A DNA stretch of 64,000 bases from Ipomoea triloba (lineage: Eukaryota > Streptophyta > Magnoliopsida > Solanales > Convolvulaceae). How positions within the stretch are numbered: the stretch's first letter is position 1; every line of letters begins with the position of its first letter. Position numbers and translations under genes: made by a program. Below the pieces are notes generated by a model. That model saw only the letters and a list, made by a program, of their open reading frames with translations. It was not told the origin of the DNA and searched no databases. Positions 10,857 through 22,677 of this stretch are shown here, piece after piece. Location of the stretch: assembly GCF_003576645.1 (NCBI RefSeq), contig NC_044919.1, positions 168,355-232,354 on the forward strand. Reading direction: 5' to 3'.

Positions 10857-13477
10857 TATAATTTATGATTTTCAAAAAAAAAAAAGAAATATAATTTATA
10901 ACGTGGGTATTATATTGACTCAATTTATACATGCGGTCATATAGTGATAAGAAATATAATTTATCTCATCACTCAAAAAAAAATTGAGGAAAATTTATTG
11001 CTAACTATTAGAGTTACGCCCCTCCTACTACAATGACTTAAGCTATACTAGCTAGCTCATTCAATACATGCAATTAAACAATCAAGTTTAACATGCATGA
11101 CATTGTTAAAAAAAAACTATAATGTTAACATGTAGTATTTACTTATTTTAATTTTTACCTATAATATAATTGTTTGTATTTTAGTCATTTACCATTATTG
11201 AATATAGAAGTTCATTGTTTCAACAAGTGGCATTAACAATTGCATATTTAACTTCAAATTTATAAAGACAAATAGATGGTTAGAGCATGCATATCAATGG
11301 TTTTTTTTTTCACCATTTAATTTTTAGAGTATTAAAGTCAACATGGAAGAGAGAATGTAAGAGAGAAGAAAGTGTTCCAACTGTAAAATAGAGTTTTTGG
11401 AACAGTAAAAGTGCATTGGAAAATGTGAACTGATATAGATGCTCTTAATTCTCTTTTTTTTTTTTTATAATTTATCTTGTTGGTTTATTGTTTTACTGTA
11501 AAAGTGCATTGGAAAAGTGAACAAAAGAAATGGTTCAATCTGTTTTATTGACTCAATGTAAGCCTTCTATTTTTTCTCTCTCTCTTATTTCTTGCCCAAC
11601 TATCTCTCTCTCCTACATGACACATTAAAAACTATGCAAAATGTGACCTGATATTGATGCGTGCTCTTAATGGATTGGTGACTAGATAGACAACTTGTCT
11701 ATCTCCAGTTAGATTGAATAAATTAAAAGGAGTTTTTAAGCATCTCATCTGATAGATATGCATTTTGAATGTCAAATTGATTGAGATTTTGATCAGGTTA
11801 ACTAAGTAGTCTTGATGATAAGAAAGAATATATGTACATATATCATTAACTCTGATCTATCTTATCTACTTGCATCCGCGTATCCACATATGCATTGTCA
11901 ACTGTGGCCATTGGCTTTGCTCCTTCGGCTCAAGAAAGGCCATATAGCTAGGTATCAAATGTTTGTCAAATCTCATGATTCTTTAGAGCATATGTATGTA
12001 TGTTAAACTTCCACTAAAATGCAAGATATCTCTATCGATCTTATTGAATATGTCGAATATATATTTGGCATATATGGCATGCATAATATATACGGAGTAG
12101 TTGGCAAGGATATGATGATCACAGAAGCATGCAAATATTTAATTTCATAATATGAATGAATAATACTAATAATAGAGTTTGACTACTGTATGTGACTTAG
12201 GAGATCAGAGGTAAAACCTTATAGGATAAGGGGTATACAAATACTTGATATTCAAGTACAAGAGTTATGATCTATATATTTAATCACTTATTTTGAGACA
12301 ACTTGTGGTATCATTGCAATATGGCCTGGTGTGGTGGTCTGGGAACTTAATACCTTTGGCACTACATACAAAAAGTGTCAAAGCCGGCGGCCATATATAT
12401 TCTTTGAACTCCGATCCACAGCATATCTAGAGCTTAACATGCTAAAGTGGTGCGTAGACACAGATGGATCACCACAAGTCAACCCCAATGAATAATTAGA
12501 GAATAAAATTAAACATTCCATTCATACCCACTTTCAAGTTTTATCTATCTTTAAATTAGGGTTTTTTCCAAACAAAGTATTCCTATTTAATTTTTTGCCT
12601 ATATCTTTTATCTGATCTGTCTAGCTCCGATTATATTTGCCTATATATAAATTAAAGCTAGGCTTCCAATTCAATTCATTCACAGCCATGAAATGAAATG
12701 AAGCTCCAATATGATCGATCCAGTATAGTATAGTAGCTGGCCTGGCCTGGATGGGATGCTAAAGACAGTGATTATTGTTGTCTCTCCCTCAAGGGTTTCT
12801 CTTCTATCCGGCCTGCAGGGATATATTATTATATTATATATAGGAGAGAAGCTCTTTTGGGGGAACCAACACTCACTGCCTCCATTAATTAATTTGCAAT
12901 TCCTTTAAACCTGGCCGAGCTGAGATAGATATTAAAGCCCATCCGATCAGGCTAGAGGTACATGCATGCATGCAACATGTTTTCAACATATATACTGTAC
13001 TATACGTTTACATGCCAAAGCTATATATTGTGTGTGTGTCTGTGGCCTGTGGGGCATGCATGTATGTATATATAGCCCCAGTCCCTAGATGATGAATTCA
13101 AAAGTTGGACGTATCATTAGATCAGATCATCAATTTAAATTCCAAGACAGTACACGATCTACCTTAATTATAACTAACTTGCTTTCTAAGTAGGTTGACA
13201 ACAACAATATATAATGTTTAAGTGTTAATTTTTTTCCCAAAACATTCCCTTTAGTCATAATATTATTGTGACATGATCATTTTTTATTATCCACCAACAA
13301 AATTGTTGAAATGCATGCCATTAAATATAAAAACATTTCGACATTTTTTTAATACAAAGTGAGTTGACCTGCTATAATTTTATTTTTATTTTTTCCTGAA
13401 AAGATTTCAGTACAGTGCACTTGCCGCTATGGTAATTAATTAACAAAATTCCGCTTTGATCTCCTCAAAAACGCCAA
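10857..13477. other. Intergenic AT-rich region
   Basis: About 2.6 kb without a supported gene. It holds three copies of a short motif AAGAAATATAATTTAT (10850-10970), poly(T) tracts, several CT-rich patches and palindromic TATA stretches. No RNA gene or open frame with recognisable features was found. Confidence 0.55.
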
Positions 13478-13486
13478 CTCTTTCAC

Positions 13487-13916
13487 CTATCGTGGACCGC
13501 GGTCCCAAAATGACGTCGTTTTAGTAAGTGGGAGACGGAGCCCCGTAATTGACACTACAGTTCATTCCAAGAGATACTGCCTTACATTTGTTTTGATATT
13601 ATCGAATGAAACTGTAGTTATATCAAAATGTAACTGTAGTTGTGTTGAAATGTAACTGCAGTGTATATGAACAGATACTGAATAACAGTTTCACTTTTGT
13701 GTTTTTATATTATCGAATGAAAGTGTAGTTATTTCAAAATGTAACTGCAGTTGTGTTGAAAGGTAATTGTAGTTGTGTTGAAATGTAACTGCAGTATATA
13801 TGAAAAAAAAGTGAGTGGCGCGAATTCATCCGTCTGTTTTCATTAATCAGAACGACGTCGTTTTGGGACCGCGATCCACAATGCATTGTGGACCACGGTC
13901 CACGATATAATTTGCG
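13487..13916. mobile_element. Non-autonomous DNA element with subterminal inverted repeats and 9 bp flanking repeat
   Basis: The segment is bracketed by the 9 bp direct repeat CTCTTTCAC (13478-13486 and 13917-13925). Near the left end is CGTGGACCGCGGTCCC followed by AAAATGACGTCGTTTT. Near the right end the inverse occurs (AACGACGTCGTTTTGGGACC), followed by a second palindrome centred on ACAATGCATTGT that repeats the GGACCACGGTCC motif. The interior carries several near-copies of a 20 bp unit, AAATGTAACTGCAGTTGTGT. No protein is encoded. The 9 bp duplication suggests a Mutator-like origin, but the exact ends do not form clean terminal inverted repeats. It ends about 230 bp upstream of the next gene's start codon, so it forms part of that promoter. 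Confidence 0.65.
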
Positions 13917-14142
13917 CTCTTTCACATCACAGTTAAGATATGGAGAGAAATAAATTCGTGGGTTGAAATAAATATACTTAATATGGTAACAATGTGGTAA
14001 TACGAAAACTAAGGGAAATTTTTGTAATTTACCAAAAATAGAGAGGGAGAAACAAATAAGCGGGAAATAGAGTGAAGAAGATTCAGTATTGATTCTGGAA
14101 GACTGGAACGGTGCCTGAGCTGAATATCGGAAGGTGATAGTA

Positions 14143-17100
14143 ATGGCCAAAACCCGAGATCGGCGAGTAGGGCCGAGCACTAGCCGGCGGAATGATCGAC
14201 CCGCCTCTTCGCCAAACCAGAACAACGACCTAGTAAAGTCTCGCACCAAGACTCGAGATCGCAAGCTCATATCTTTCTACATTCTTTTCTTCATCATATT
14301 TCCGGCAATATCTGTTTTCGTATATAGGAAACTATACTCTCCAGCTACTGTGGCCGATTCTCGTAAGCCATACCTTTACCAACACGACTTGGTCAAGCCC
14401 GACTTGAATTATCACGAAGTTCTCACTGTATGCATTGTTCTCAGTCTCCGCAGTTTCCGTCTTTTCAATTCTGTTCACAAAAATCTCATTTTGGAAAATT
14501 CTTGAGGTTTTTGTTGGGTTAAAATTTAAGAATTTCAGGAGAATTCAAAGGTGTCTGAAGATTCAACCGAAACTCCCCGGCATTTTCAGAATCCTGTACT
14601 AGCCTACATTACGCCCTGGTAATTTCATATTCTGGAATTTGAATTTTCCGTGATTTCTCTGCGTGGTGGTTGGATAATTGTTAATGAAACTATAGCAAGC
14701 TTCCAGCTTTGCAAAAAATGTACCATTTTGAGTATTGGTAGGAACAACAGGTTTCAAGGAACTAGAGAATTTACTGGGTTCTAATATTTTGCAGTCTGAA
14801 CAAAATAGTACTAATTTTGGCTTTTTTGGTAGCACATGAAATGAACAAATATACAATGTAATTTATGTTTTTTACAAGAGCTAGAAGTTTATTCCTTTTA
14901 TATATATGGCACAAGTATTAGTACTTCCACTTTATTCCTAAAATTCTGTTCTTTGATATTGGTTCCTCTTCTATTGTTGATTTCCTCAATGGTCTTTGAG
15001 GTGTTTGTAGTCATAGGCTTTAGATTGTGAGAGATGGTTTTTGTGGTGATACTTGTGCAGGAATTCAAAAGGTTATGACCTTGCCAAGAAGTTTTGCAAC
15101 AAGTTTACACATTTGTCACCTGTTTGGTATGAACTAAAGAGGTATGAGAATTTTCATTATCTTAAATCCAACCTTGTACCGACAGCATGTCATATCCTAT
15201 TGCTACTTGTCCGACTGTTTTATAACATTATCAACAACAATAATCTCATGCTTGTGTTATAAATCGTTATGTTGGTGTTGACATAAGTTGTGCCTTGTTA
15301 AGGTGTACTTTTTTTCCTATCTGAAATTATAGAGTGACTGTGTTATTCTCCTGTATGTTAACTTTCTGTCTGAGTTCAGCAAAGGTACCGACTTAGTTCT
15401 GGATGGAAGGCATAATGCTGATAAAGGATGGATTTCAGAAATTCGAATGAAAGGAGATGCTCTGGTAGAGATTAAAAACCACTTCTAAAATTTCAATTTT
15501 AAGTTGCAAGTGGTTCAATTGCAAATACCATGATTATATTATATACAGTCTAGTGAGGCTTTTAGAACTTCTAGTGCTAATGTTAATTTGTATCTTCACT
15601 GTTCTAGATTTTACCCAGAGTTGTTCTGGAAGCTATCCCTATGGATCTTCTTAAAAGGAAGGGACAGAGGGAGAAAGCAATAAGAATTATTATAGCAGAG
15701 TGCAAGTAAGTCTTCATTTTTGTTGTTGTTGTTGTTTGCATCCCCCAGTGTACTTTTTTAATTTATTTGTTTATGCCTGGGCAGTGGTGGGCATTGTTTC
15801 TTTTCTTTTTACTTGGCAAGTACAATTGACCTTAACTTAATCACATGAATTGGGCTGTGTTTTTATATTGCTGTCAAATAATTGCGAGAGCTAAACAGTG
15901 CTCTACATTTTGTTTGTTTTTAATGATTTCTTCTTTTTTTTTCTTGCTCCTGTCCCTAATGCATTTCTTGGTGATCATTCCATGTTATGAAGGGAAATGG
16001 AGTATGATGGCATTGTTCTTGAGTCCTGGTCAAGGTGGGCAGCTTATGGTATCTTGCATGATCCTGATGCTCGAAATAAGGTAAAGCATTGACCATTGGA
16101 TGTTTTAGTGTGTGGTTCTGGTTTATTTGAAAAGTGATTATTTTATATGTGTAAGCTTCTGAAACTTTATCATGTGTGTCCTCCTTTCAAGATGAGCCAC
16201 ATTAATCTTTCCATATATTGCTCCTACATTGTGTCTTTTTCATTATCCACTTTTTTGTTCCAAACATTAAAGAAACTATAAAGTGATGTAAATGTTTCTG
16301 CCAATATACTTGCGAGTTTTGCATTTAAATATTTTTTAAAATTTGCCTCAATTTAATTTTCTTTAATCCTTAAAACTGAAGGAATAAACTAATAAACTGT
16401 AATTTGAGAGAGAGAGAGAGCTGTCTTCTATTTTCTGGATTTTAATATGAGCTGTTTGGCTGTATGGAAAAGTTTCTATCAGTCACACTAATGAGCTTAC
16501 ACTTGGTTCACTTGCCAGGCCTTGCAGTTCATAAGGCAACTTGGAGAAGCCATGCATTCTGTGAACTTAGAAATGAATAACAAGAAACCTCTGGAGTTAG
16601 TTTATGTAATAGGCCCGCCACATTCTGATAAGCTGCAGGAACATGACTTTGGGCCTGAAGATTTAAGAAGTTTGGGCGACACTGTGGACGGTTTCTCTCT
16701 TATGACTTATGACTTCTCAGGGCCTCAGAGTCCAGGGCCAAATGCACCTCTGAATTGGATACACTCTACATTGCAGCTTCTTCTTGGTGCTCAAGGAGTT
16801 GATCAGAGATTGGCTAGAAAGATATTCCTTGGCATCAATTTCTATGGAAATGATTTTGTCATTTCAGGAGGTATATTGATGTCATAAGATTGTTCCAAGA
16901 GCATAATTAGTTTAGTCGTTTCTGTTACAACAAAACTTGTCATTCACTTGCTAAATTATCAATAACTTCAGGTTTAGGCGGTGGGCCTATTATAGCACAC
17001 GAGTATATATCGTTACTGGAGAAGCACAAGCCTGCATTGCAGTGGGAGGAGAAGAGCGGTGAGCATTTCTTCTTGTACACTGACAATCAACATGCCAGGC

Positions 17101-17225
17101 ATGTAGTATTTTACCCGACGCTCATGTCACTTGCAAAGCGGCTTGAGGTAGCTGCTTCCTGGGGTGCTGGCATCTCAATCTGGGAAATTGGGCAAGGATT
17201 GGATTCTTTTCTTGATATTTTGTAG
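14143..17225 (+). CDS. Chitinase-domain-containing protein 1 (CHID1)-like GH18 protein
   Basis: Eight exons: 14143-14427, 14539-14618, 15061-15141, 15380-15464, 15608-15705, 15993-16080, 16519-16870 and 16972-17225. These encode 440 residues. The reading frame joins cleanly at every GT-AG junction. Residues 1-41 are basic and hydrophilic; 42-61 form one transmembrane helix, so a type II membrane protein facing the lumen is likely. The rest is a GH18 TIM barrel. The strand-4 motif reads YDGIVLESW (E220), which departs from the classic DGxDxDxE chitinase signature as in other CHID1 proteins, so chitinase activity is doubtful. Barrel-end motifs GFSLMTYDF and [12 protein letters not shown] are clear. 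Animal CHID1 is a lysosomal or secreted carbohydrate-binding protein; the plant role is not established. TROL follows 565 bp downstream on the same strand. Confidence 0.92.
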
Positions 17226-17790
17226 TGCAGAACTTTTGGTTCTTTGTTATGCTTCCTTCATAGCCACTGTAACACAATTGTTCCTTTTCTTAGCTAAGTA
17301 CTATAGGACAAAAGCTGTGTTCTCTCATATTAGTCATATGCTGTACCATATATTTTCCGTTAATTTTACTGGAATTCAAGAGCATTTGGAGTTTTCTTAA
17401 GTATTGATTCCGATCCATAATTTAAGATTATAATCAATCATCTTCTCTTCCATAAAATTGAGGAATTGTACCAAGTTGTACTGTACTGTGCATATTGAAG
17501 TTGTACTACTACTAATACTATCACCGCAGGAGTGGGCATTCTGAGCCACACAATCAAGAAAGTCATCCAAGCTCTGTGATCCTATCATAACACATGTCAT
17601 CCAAGTATTGGGAGGATACTTCCACCTCAGCAACATGCCATCTTCCCCACCACACCAACCAAAAAAGTGAGAGCCAAAGCCAAAAACTTGACAGATCAGA
17701 AGAATCAAAGTTATGGTATAGCTACAAGCTTCCATCAATCCTCTCAGAATCTATAGAGAATTCGCTGCTAAGGGGATCAAGATTTATGCT

Positions 17791-20376
17791 ATGGAGGCTG
17801 TCAATGCACTGAGATTGACTCCACTTTCTGTTCTTTCTGAGAGAAGAAATGAACCCAGAAAAATCCCATTGCTACCCTCTTCTTTACCATTCAAGAGCCT
17901 CTCTTCTTCAAACTCCACAGAGGCTATATCAAGAAATGTTAAAGGGGGGCTAGTGCTGCTATCTTCTGTTATGAGCTCTGGCTTAGCTAAAGCGCTGACA
18001 TATGAGGAAGCCCTTCAGCAGACAACAACTAGTGTCACTGACTTCGATCCAAGTGGGGTTATTGAAACTGTGACCACTTTTGCCGGTGACAACCCTGTGA
18101 TTGTAGCTGGCGGCGTGGCAATTTTGGCGGTGCCCCTTCTCGTGTCTCAGTTGCTGAGCAAGCCTAAGCCATGGGGTGTTGAGTCTGCAAAGACTGCTTA
18201 TGCCAAATTGGCTGATGATGCCAATGCACAGTTGTTGGATATAAGGCCGCCTCGTGAGCTGAGGGAGGTTGGGAGCCCGGATATCCAGGGCTTGAAGAAG
18301 AAGCCAGTTACTGTGAGCTACAATGGTGAGGACAAGCCCGGGTTCTTGAAGAAGCTGTCTTTGAAGTTCAAGGAGCCAGAGAACACCACATTATTCATTC
18401 TAGACAAGTAAGATTCTTGAAGTTGTTATTTTTCCCCTCATTCTTTCATTGGACAATGATTCACCAGATTTCAGATTTGCTTCTGTTGCCAATGAGTAAA
18501 AGCAAGGAATAATACTTGCATATGTTGTCTTGTTTTTGTGTGGAACTCTTGCATGCTAAAGTTGCAGAAGAATTTAAACAATTGACTTCTGGGAAACCTT
18601 TTTTAAGTAATGATCGAAATGGTATGAAACAGCCTAATCAGGAGCTAGTAGGCTAGTCATATTTTGTAATGTGATGCCTTGATAGGTTCTAGGATACGAT
18701 TATGAAGCAAATGTTGTTTTCTTGAAGGATTTTTGCCTTTCATATTTGTAGATGACTAATCTTTTCCAATGATAGACGACATTTCAAGGGAGAAAATGGC
18801 CTGAACATTTTGCATGTATTGAAGATTTATGCGATTTCATTCTTTGGGGTGGAGAAAAGGAGGGGACTGGGGCATTATGCATATATAGCATTGTGAGACA
18901 ATTGATAATCATATCTGAAATTCAATCCCTTCTTTTTTTGGATTGTAATGAAGCCAGATTTGATGGTAGCTCGGAACTGGTTGCTGAGCTAGTTACAGAA
19001 AATGGCTTTAAAGCTGCTTATGCAATTAAAGATGGAGCGGAAGGAGCCCAAGGATGGATGGTTACTGCTCAACCTTCTTATTGCTTTGATTGTTTTGTTT
19101 AAGAAACTGTTTGCTCAAAATACACTTCAATTGCTGCAGAACAGTAGTCTCCCCTGGGCACTTCCTAAGAAAACATTTGGTCTTGACCTGCGCAGTCTTA
19201 CTGATGCTTTTGGGGTATTTTTCACATCCTTCTCTTTTCAATTATGTACACGTTAACTCTGTTTAATTTCTCTCCCACATAAATTTCACCTTCCTAGTGA
19301 TCAGTACTGATCTTCCTCGGACTATTTTGCTCCTAAACTTTTAAATATTTAGTTTTTATTGGAATGGAAATAAACAAATATCATATCATCTCCGATCCGG
19401 TGAATTGCAGGAAGGTGTTGATGCGGTCACAGTAGGCCTTGGAGTTGCAGCAGCAGCTGGAATAGGAGCATTGGCGTTTTCAGAGGTCGGGTTCAAGTCA
19501 TATGTTTTCTTTTTCATCTACAGAGCTTATTTTCTTGTTTCCATTTTTCAGGTAGAAACAATTCTCCAACTGCTCGGTTCTGCTGCAATTGTTCAAGTTT
19601 TCAGCAAGAAACTTCTGTTTGCAGAGGTTTGTCAGTAATCTAAATGCAGTACAGTAGATGTTCTATAACTAACTTACTACAACAGACCATAAATGAAAAT
19701 TAAAGCTAGCTTCCTTTAAACTATTTCCACTTTTCCCCTTTCAGGACAGAAAGAAAACACTTCAACAAGTTGATGAGTTCTTAAACACCAAGGTTGCTCC
19801 TAAGGAGCTTGTTGATGAGATTAAGGTAATAATATATGCTTTTTCTTAATCTGAATAGTGAATATGTATATTTACACTTGTCAACTGTGGAATTCGATCA
19901 GCAAATAGGGAAGGCGCTTCTACCAACTTCGGGAAGTAGCAAGGCTCTACCTGCACCACCTACAGAGGAAAGCCCTCCTGCAGCGGTTGAATCAGTTTCA
20001 AATGTGAGCATTGCAACACCACCAAAAGAAGAAGCAGCGCCTCCAGAGGCCGCTCCAGTGATCAATTCAGTCGCTAAAACAGAAGTTGTCAAAGAAGAAG
20101 CACCTACTGCAACCCCAAGACCGCTTTCTCCATATCCAAACGTAATTTCCTTTTCATATATAGTAACCGTTTGGTTTGATCATTAAATTATCTGATTGCT
20201 ATGGTTGTCTCCATGAGAAATACAGAGAGAGGTGCTATTATAAGCATCCATCCTCGCCATTATTTGTGTATGTAACACATTACTATACACATCTATCTAT
20301 CTGATCTGTTGTCATTATTTGTGTGCAGTACCCGGATTATAAGCCTCCATCCTCGCCAATGCCTTCACAGCCATAG
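17791..20376 (+). CDS. TROL: Thylakoid rhodanese-like protein TROL
   Basis: Eight exons: 17791-18407, 18958-19060, 19140-19214, 19411-19485, 19552-19626, 19745-19825, 19902-20141 and 20329-20376. They give 437 residues, close to the Arabidopsis protein. Residues 1 to about 65 look like a plastid transit peptide. A first membrane helix (102-123) precedes a rhodanese-like domain (about 132-240). Where active rhodaneses have the catalytic Cys, this protein has Asp (LDKFDGSS), so it is non-catalytic. A second helix lies at about 271-288. After that comes a Pro/Ala/Glu-rich tail, then the C-terminal motif [15 protein letters not shown], the known binding site for ferredoxin:NADP+ oxidoreductase. 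TROL tethers FNR to thylakoids and helps control the end of linear electron flow. The motif-bearing last exon is only 16 codons long including the stop, so alternative splicing could remove FNR binding (inference). Confidence 0.95.
20237..20269 (+). repeat. Partial copy of the FNR-binding exon inside the last TROL intron
   Basis: In the last intron, TTATAAGCATCCATCCTCGC repeats the exon 8 sequence TTATAAGCCTCCATCCTCGC 100 bases later with one mismatch. The flanking CATTATTTGTGT also recurs just before exon 8. It looks like a local duplication that may be a decayed exon. Confidence 0.7.
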
Positions 20377-21905
20377 AGTTGTACTCGATATGATCGATCT
20401 TCTTGCAGATTACAGTGTCGAAGTGCGTATATTAGTTACACATGCAGGTACTTGTTTGTTTGTCCAAGAATTATATATCAAAGCTAGCTACTTGTTCCGA
20501 TCCTTGCAAGATTTTTGCTGTTAGATAACTTTCAGCGCAAGATCGAGCTAGAAGCTAGGAAAATTCCCAGGCGCTACTAGGCTGGGTAGCTAGAGGCCTT
20601 GGCTTTAATTTTCTTGATGTCATGTCTGCATGTATGTTTTACTCTAATTTGTATTTTCACTATATATGTTTGATTTGATGTAGATGTAGTAGTTCAGTGT
20701 GAACGTGATTATAACATAAAAATTACAAATATTATATATGATGGGAATGAAGTCAATAAATGCATGAATTATGAACTACAGAACAGGCAGCTCGATCCCA
20801 TCTGATCTTATTTTGCTTCATTAGTCAATGTATGTATGTATAACGTTTATCATTATATTATATTGCTTTCGGTGAAAATTGACATTTTAACTAAGTGTTA
20901 TATAGTCCGATCTGGCCATATAATATATAAAATATAAACGACCACACCTCGAAACATTATATCCACAATTGTTGCAGGTCTCAGATCCGATCCTGCAACT
21001 GCAAGAGTAAACAATCTGTAACCGAATTATATATTTAAGTTGAATTACAGTGTGGGCTGCGTAGCCATTATTGGCATGTAAGTATGATTAAGCAAGCAAG
21101 CAAGCTTGATTATGAATAATGAAGTTAAGTTAGCAACTTAATTAGCTAGCATAGCATTTCATTCTGTGATTGTTGGCAGACATGGACATTATATAGATTT
21201 GTGGGGCAAAACATGTCGGAACTTGCTTATTATAAGTATCTATATGTGTGTGTGTGTGTGAAAAAGTCACGGGAGTGGACTGTAGGTTGTGTAGGCGGTG
21301 AGTCCATGGCATGTTTTGCGCGCAATGCAAGTGAGATATTTTTGTTTGTTTAATTAAAAATGGATATACAATATACATACAGTATAAGATATGGAAGAAT
21401 GAAGTGGATGAGAGTTAATTTTTTTTTTTTTTTTAAAAAGTAGTATATATATATATAAATTAAATGGCATATATAATATATATGACAACTACAAGTCAAA
21501 GTTATGGAAATGAATAGTTGAGTTTGGTTAGGACTAGCGGTTCTTTGTTCTTGCATGTTTTGCAGGCACTGCCACTCTGGACATGCTGCAGCAAGCAAGC
21601 ATGCCAAATATAATGCAGACAAAATTTATGAACCCATCCCATCCATCCACTACCATTTCTATCTGCGTGCAGTGCGTATATCTAGTAGTACGTGTATAAT
21701 ATGCAAGCATATATATATACATATATCTTGACGGCTATATATATATAACATACAACATCTATCATATATCAGATCAGACAACATCGGCGGCTTCCTCACT
21801 CTTTCATTATATTACCACAAACAACCTATCTACCTACCTTAGCTTCACGCACTCCATCCTTTTAATTTGGTGTTTCAATTCCTCCTTATTCTCTCCTCGA
21901 TCACT
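20377..21905. other. TROL 3' region and R3-MYB promoter
   Basis: About 1.5 kb, AT-rich, with TA and TG microsatellites (about 21247-21260, 21445-21458, 21707-21724). No gene supported. TATATATATA-type boxes occur 150-200 bases upstream of the MYB start codon. Confidence 0.5.
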
Positions 21906-22677
21906 ATGTCTAAACAGCAGCAGCATCCACAAAAGAAATGCTCAAAGATGAGCAATAACCAGAGTTGCACCAATACTGAAGGTTAGTACGTACTTGGCAC
22001 ATCCCGTTCCGTTATAAAATAATAATTATATGAAACAACGGAACTAGCGAACGATATGATTTCACCCAAATTTTTGTGTTGATGAACTAACATTATTCAC
22101 ATTATAATCTGATTAGTATGTACGGTACGGTGTAAAGAAAATCCTATATATGTATGTATTCTTCAATTTTGGAATATATATATATGTTTGTATATAATTA
22201 ATTGAAGTACGTGGCGTGTTAATGTGTGTAGAGGTAAGCAGCATGGAGTGGGAATTCATAAACATGAGCCACCAAGAAGAAGACCTTATTTATAGAATGC
22301 ACAAGATTGTCGGCGATAGGTAATTAATTAATTAATACCTACTACTATACTATACTATACTATACTTTATTTAAACCATCATGGCATCATTATATTATTA
22401 TTAACACATTCAAATCTAGATTATTATACTCCCAAGTCCCATCCATCCATGTGTATATATATTATATTAACAGACGATGCATGTGATGAAGACAATTATA
22501 CTGATGAACATATATATATATGTATATAAATGATGGATAGATATGTATGTGTATTTGGTTAGGTGGGCATTGATAGCGGGGCGTATACCGGGCAGAACAG
22601 CGGAGGAAGTAGAAAGGTTTTGGATAATGAAACATAGTGATGCTTTTGCCGACAAAAGGCAACATCACAACAGATAG
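21906..22677 (+). CDS. Single-repeat R3-MYB transcriptional repressor (CPC/TRY/ETC type)
   Basis: Three short exons: 21906-21981, 22232-22319 and 22563-22677, encoding 92 residues. None is long enough to stand out as an open frame. Intron phases (1, then 2) match those of CAPRICE-family genes. After a Gln- and Ser-rich leader come WEFINM, EEDLIYRMHKIVGDRWALIA and GRIPGRTAEEVERFW, a single R3 MYB repeat. The bHLH-contact motif [DE]Lx2[RK]x3Lx6Lx3R is present as D43, L44, R47, I51, L58 and R62, with Ile replacing the first spaced Leu. There is no activation domain. Such proteins compete with R2R3-MYBs for bHLH partners and repress trichome fate, promote root hairs and damp anthocyanin synthesis. 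They can move between cells. Its place after TROL matches Arabidopsis CPL3/ETC3 (At4g01060, from memory). Confidence 0.93.

Noticed and set aside
12699..12721. Sequence resembling miR167 (TGAAGCTCCAATATGATCG)
   Set aside because: Several mismatches to mature miR167 and no matching star strand or hairpin arm seen nearby.
13734..14270. 178-residue open frame on the minus strand
   Set aside because: Overlaps the element at 13487-13916 and the antisense of CHID1-like exon 1; no family features.
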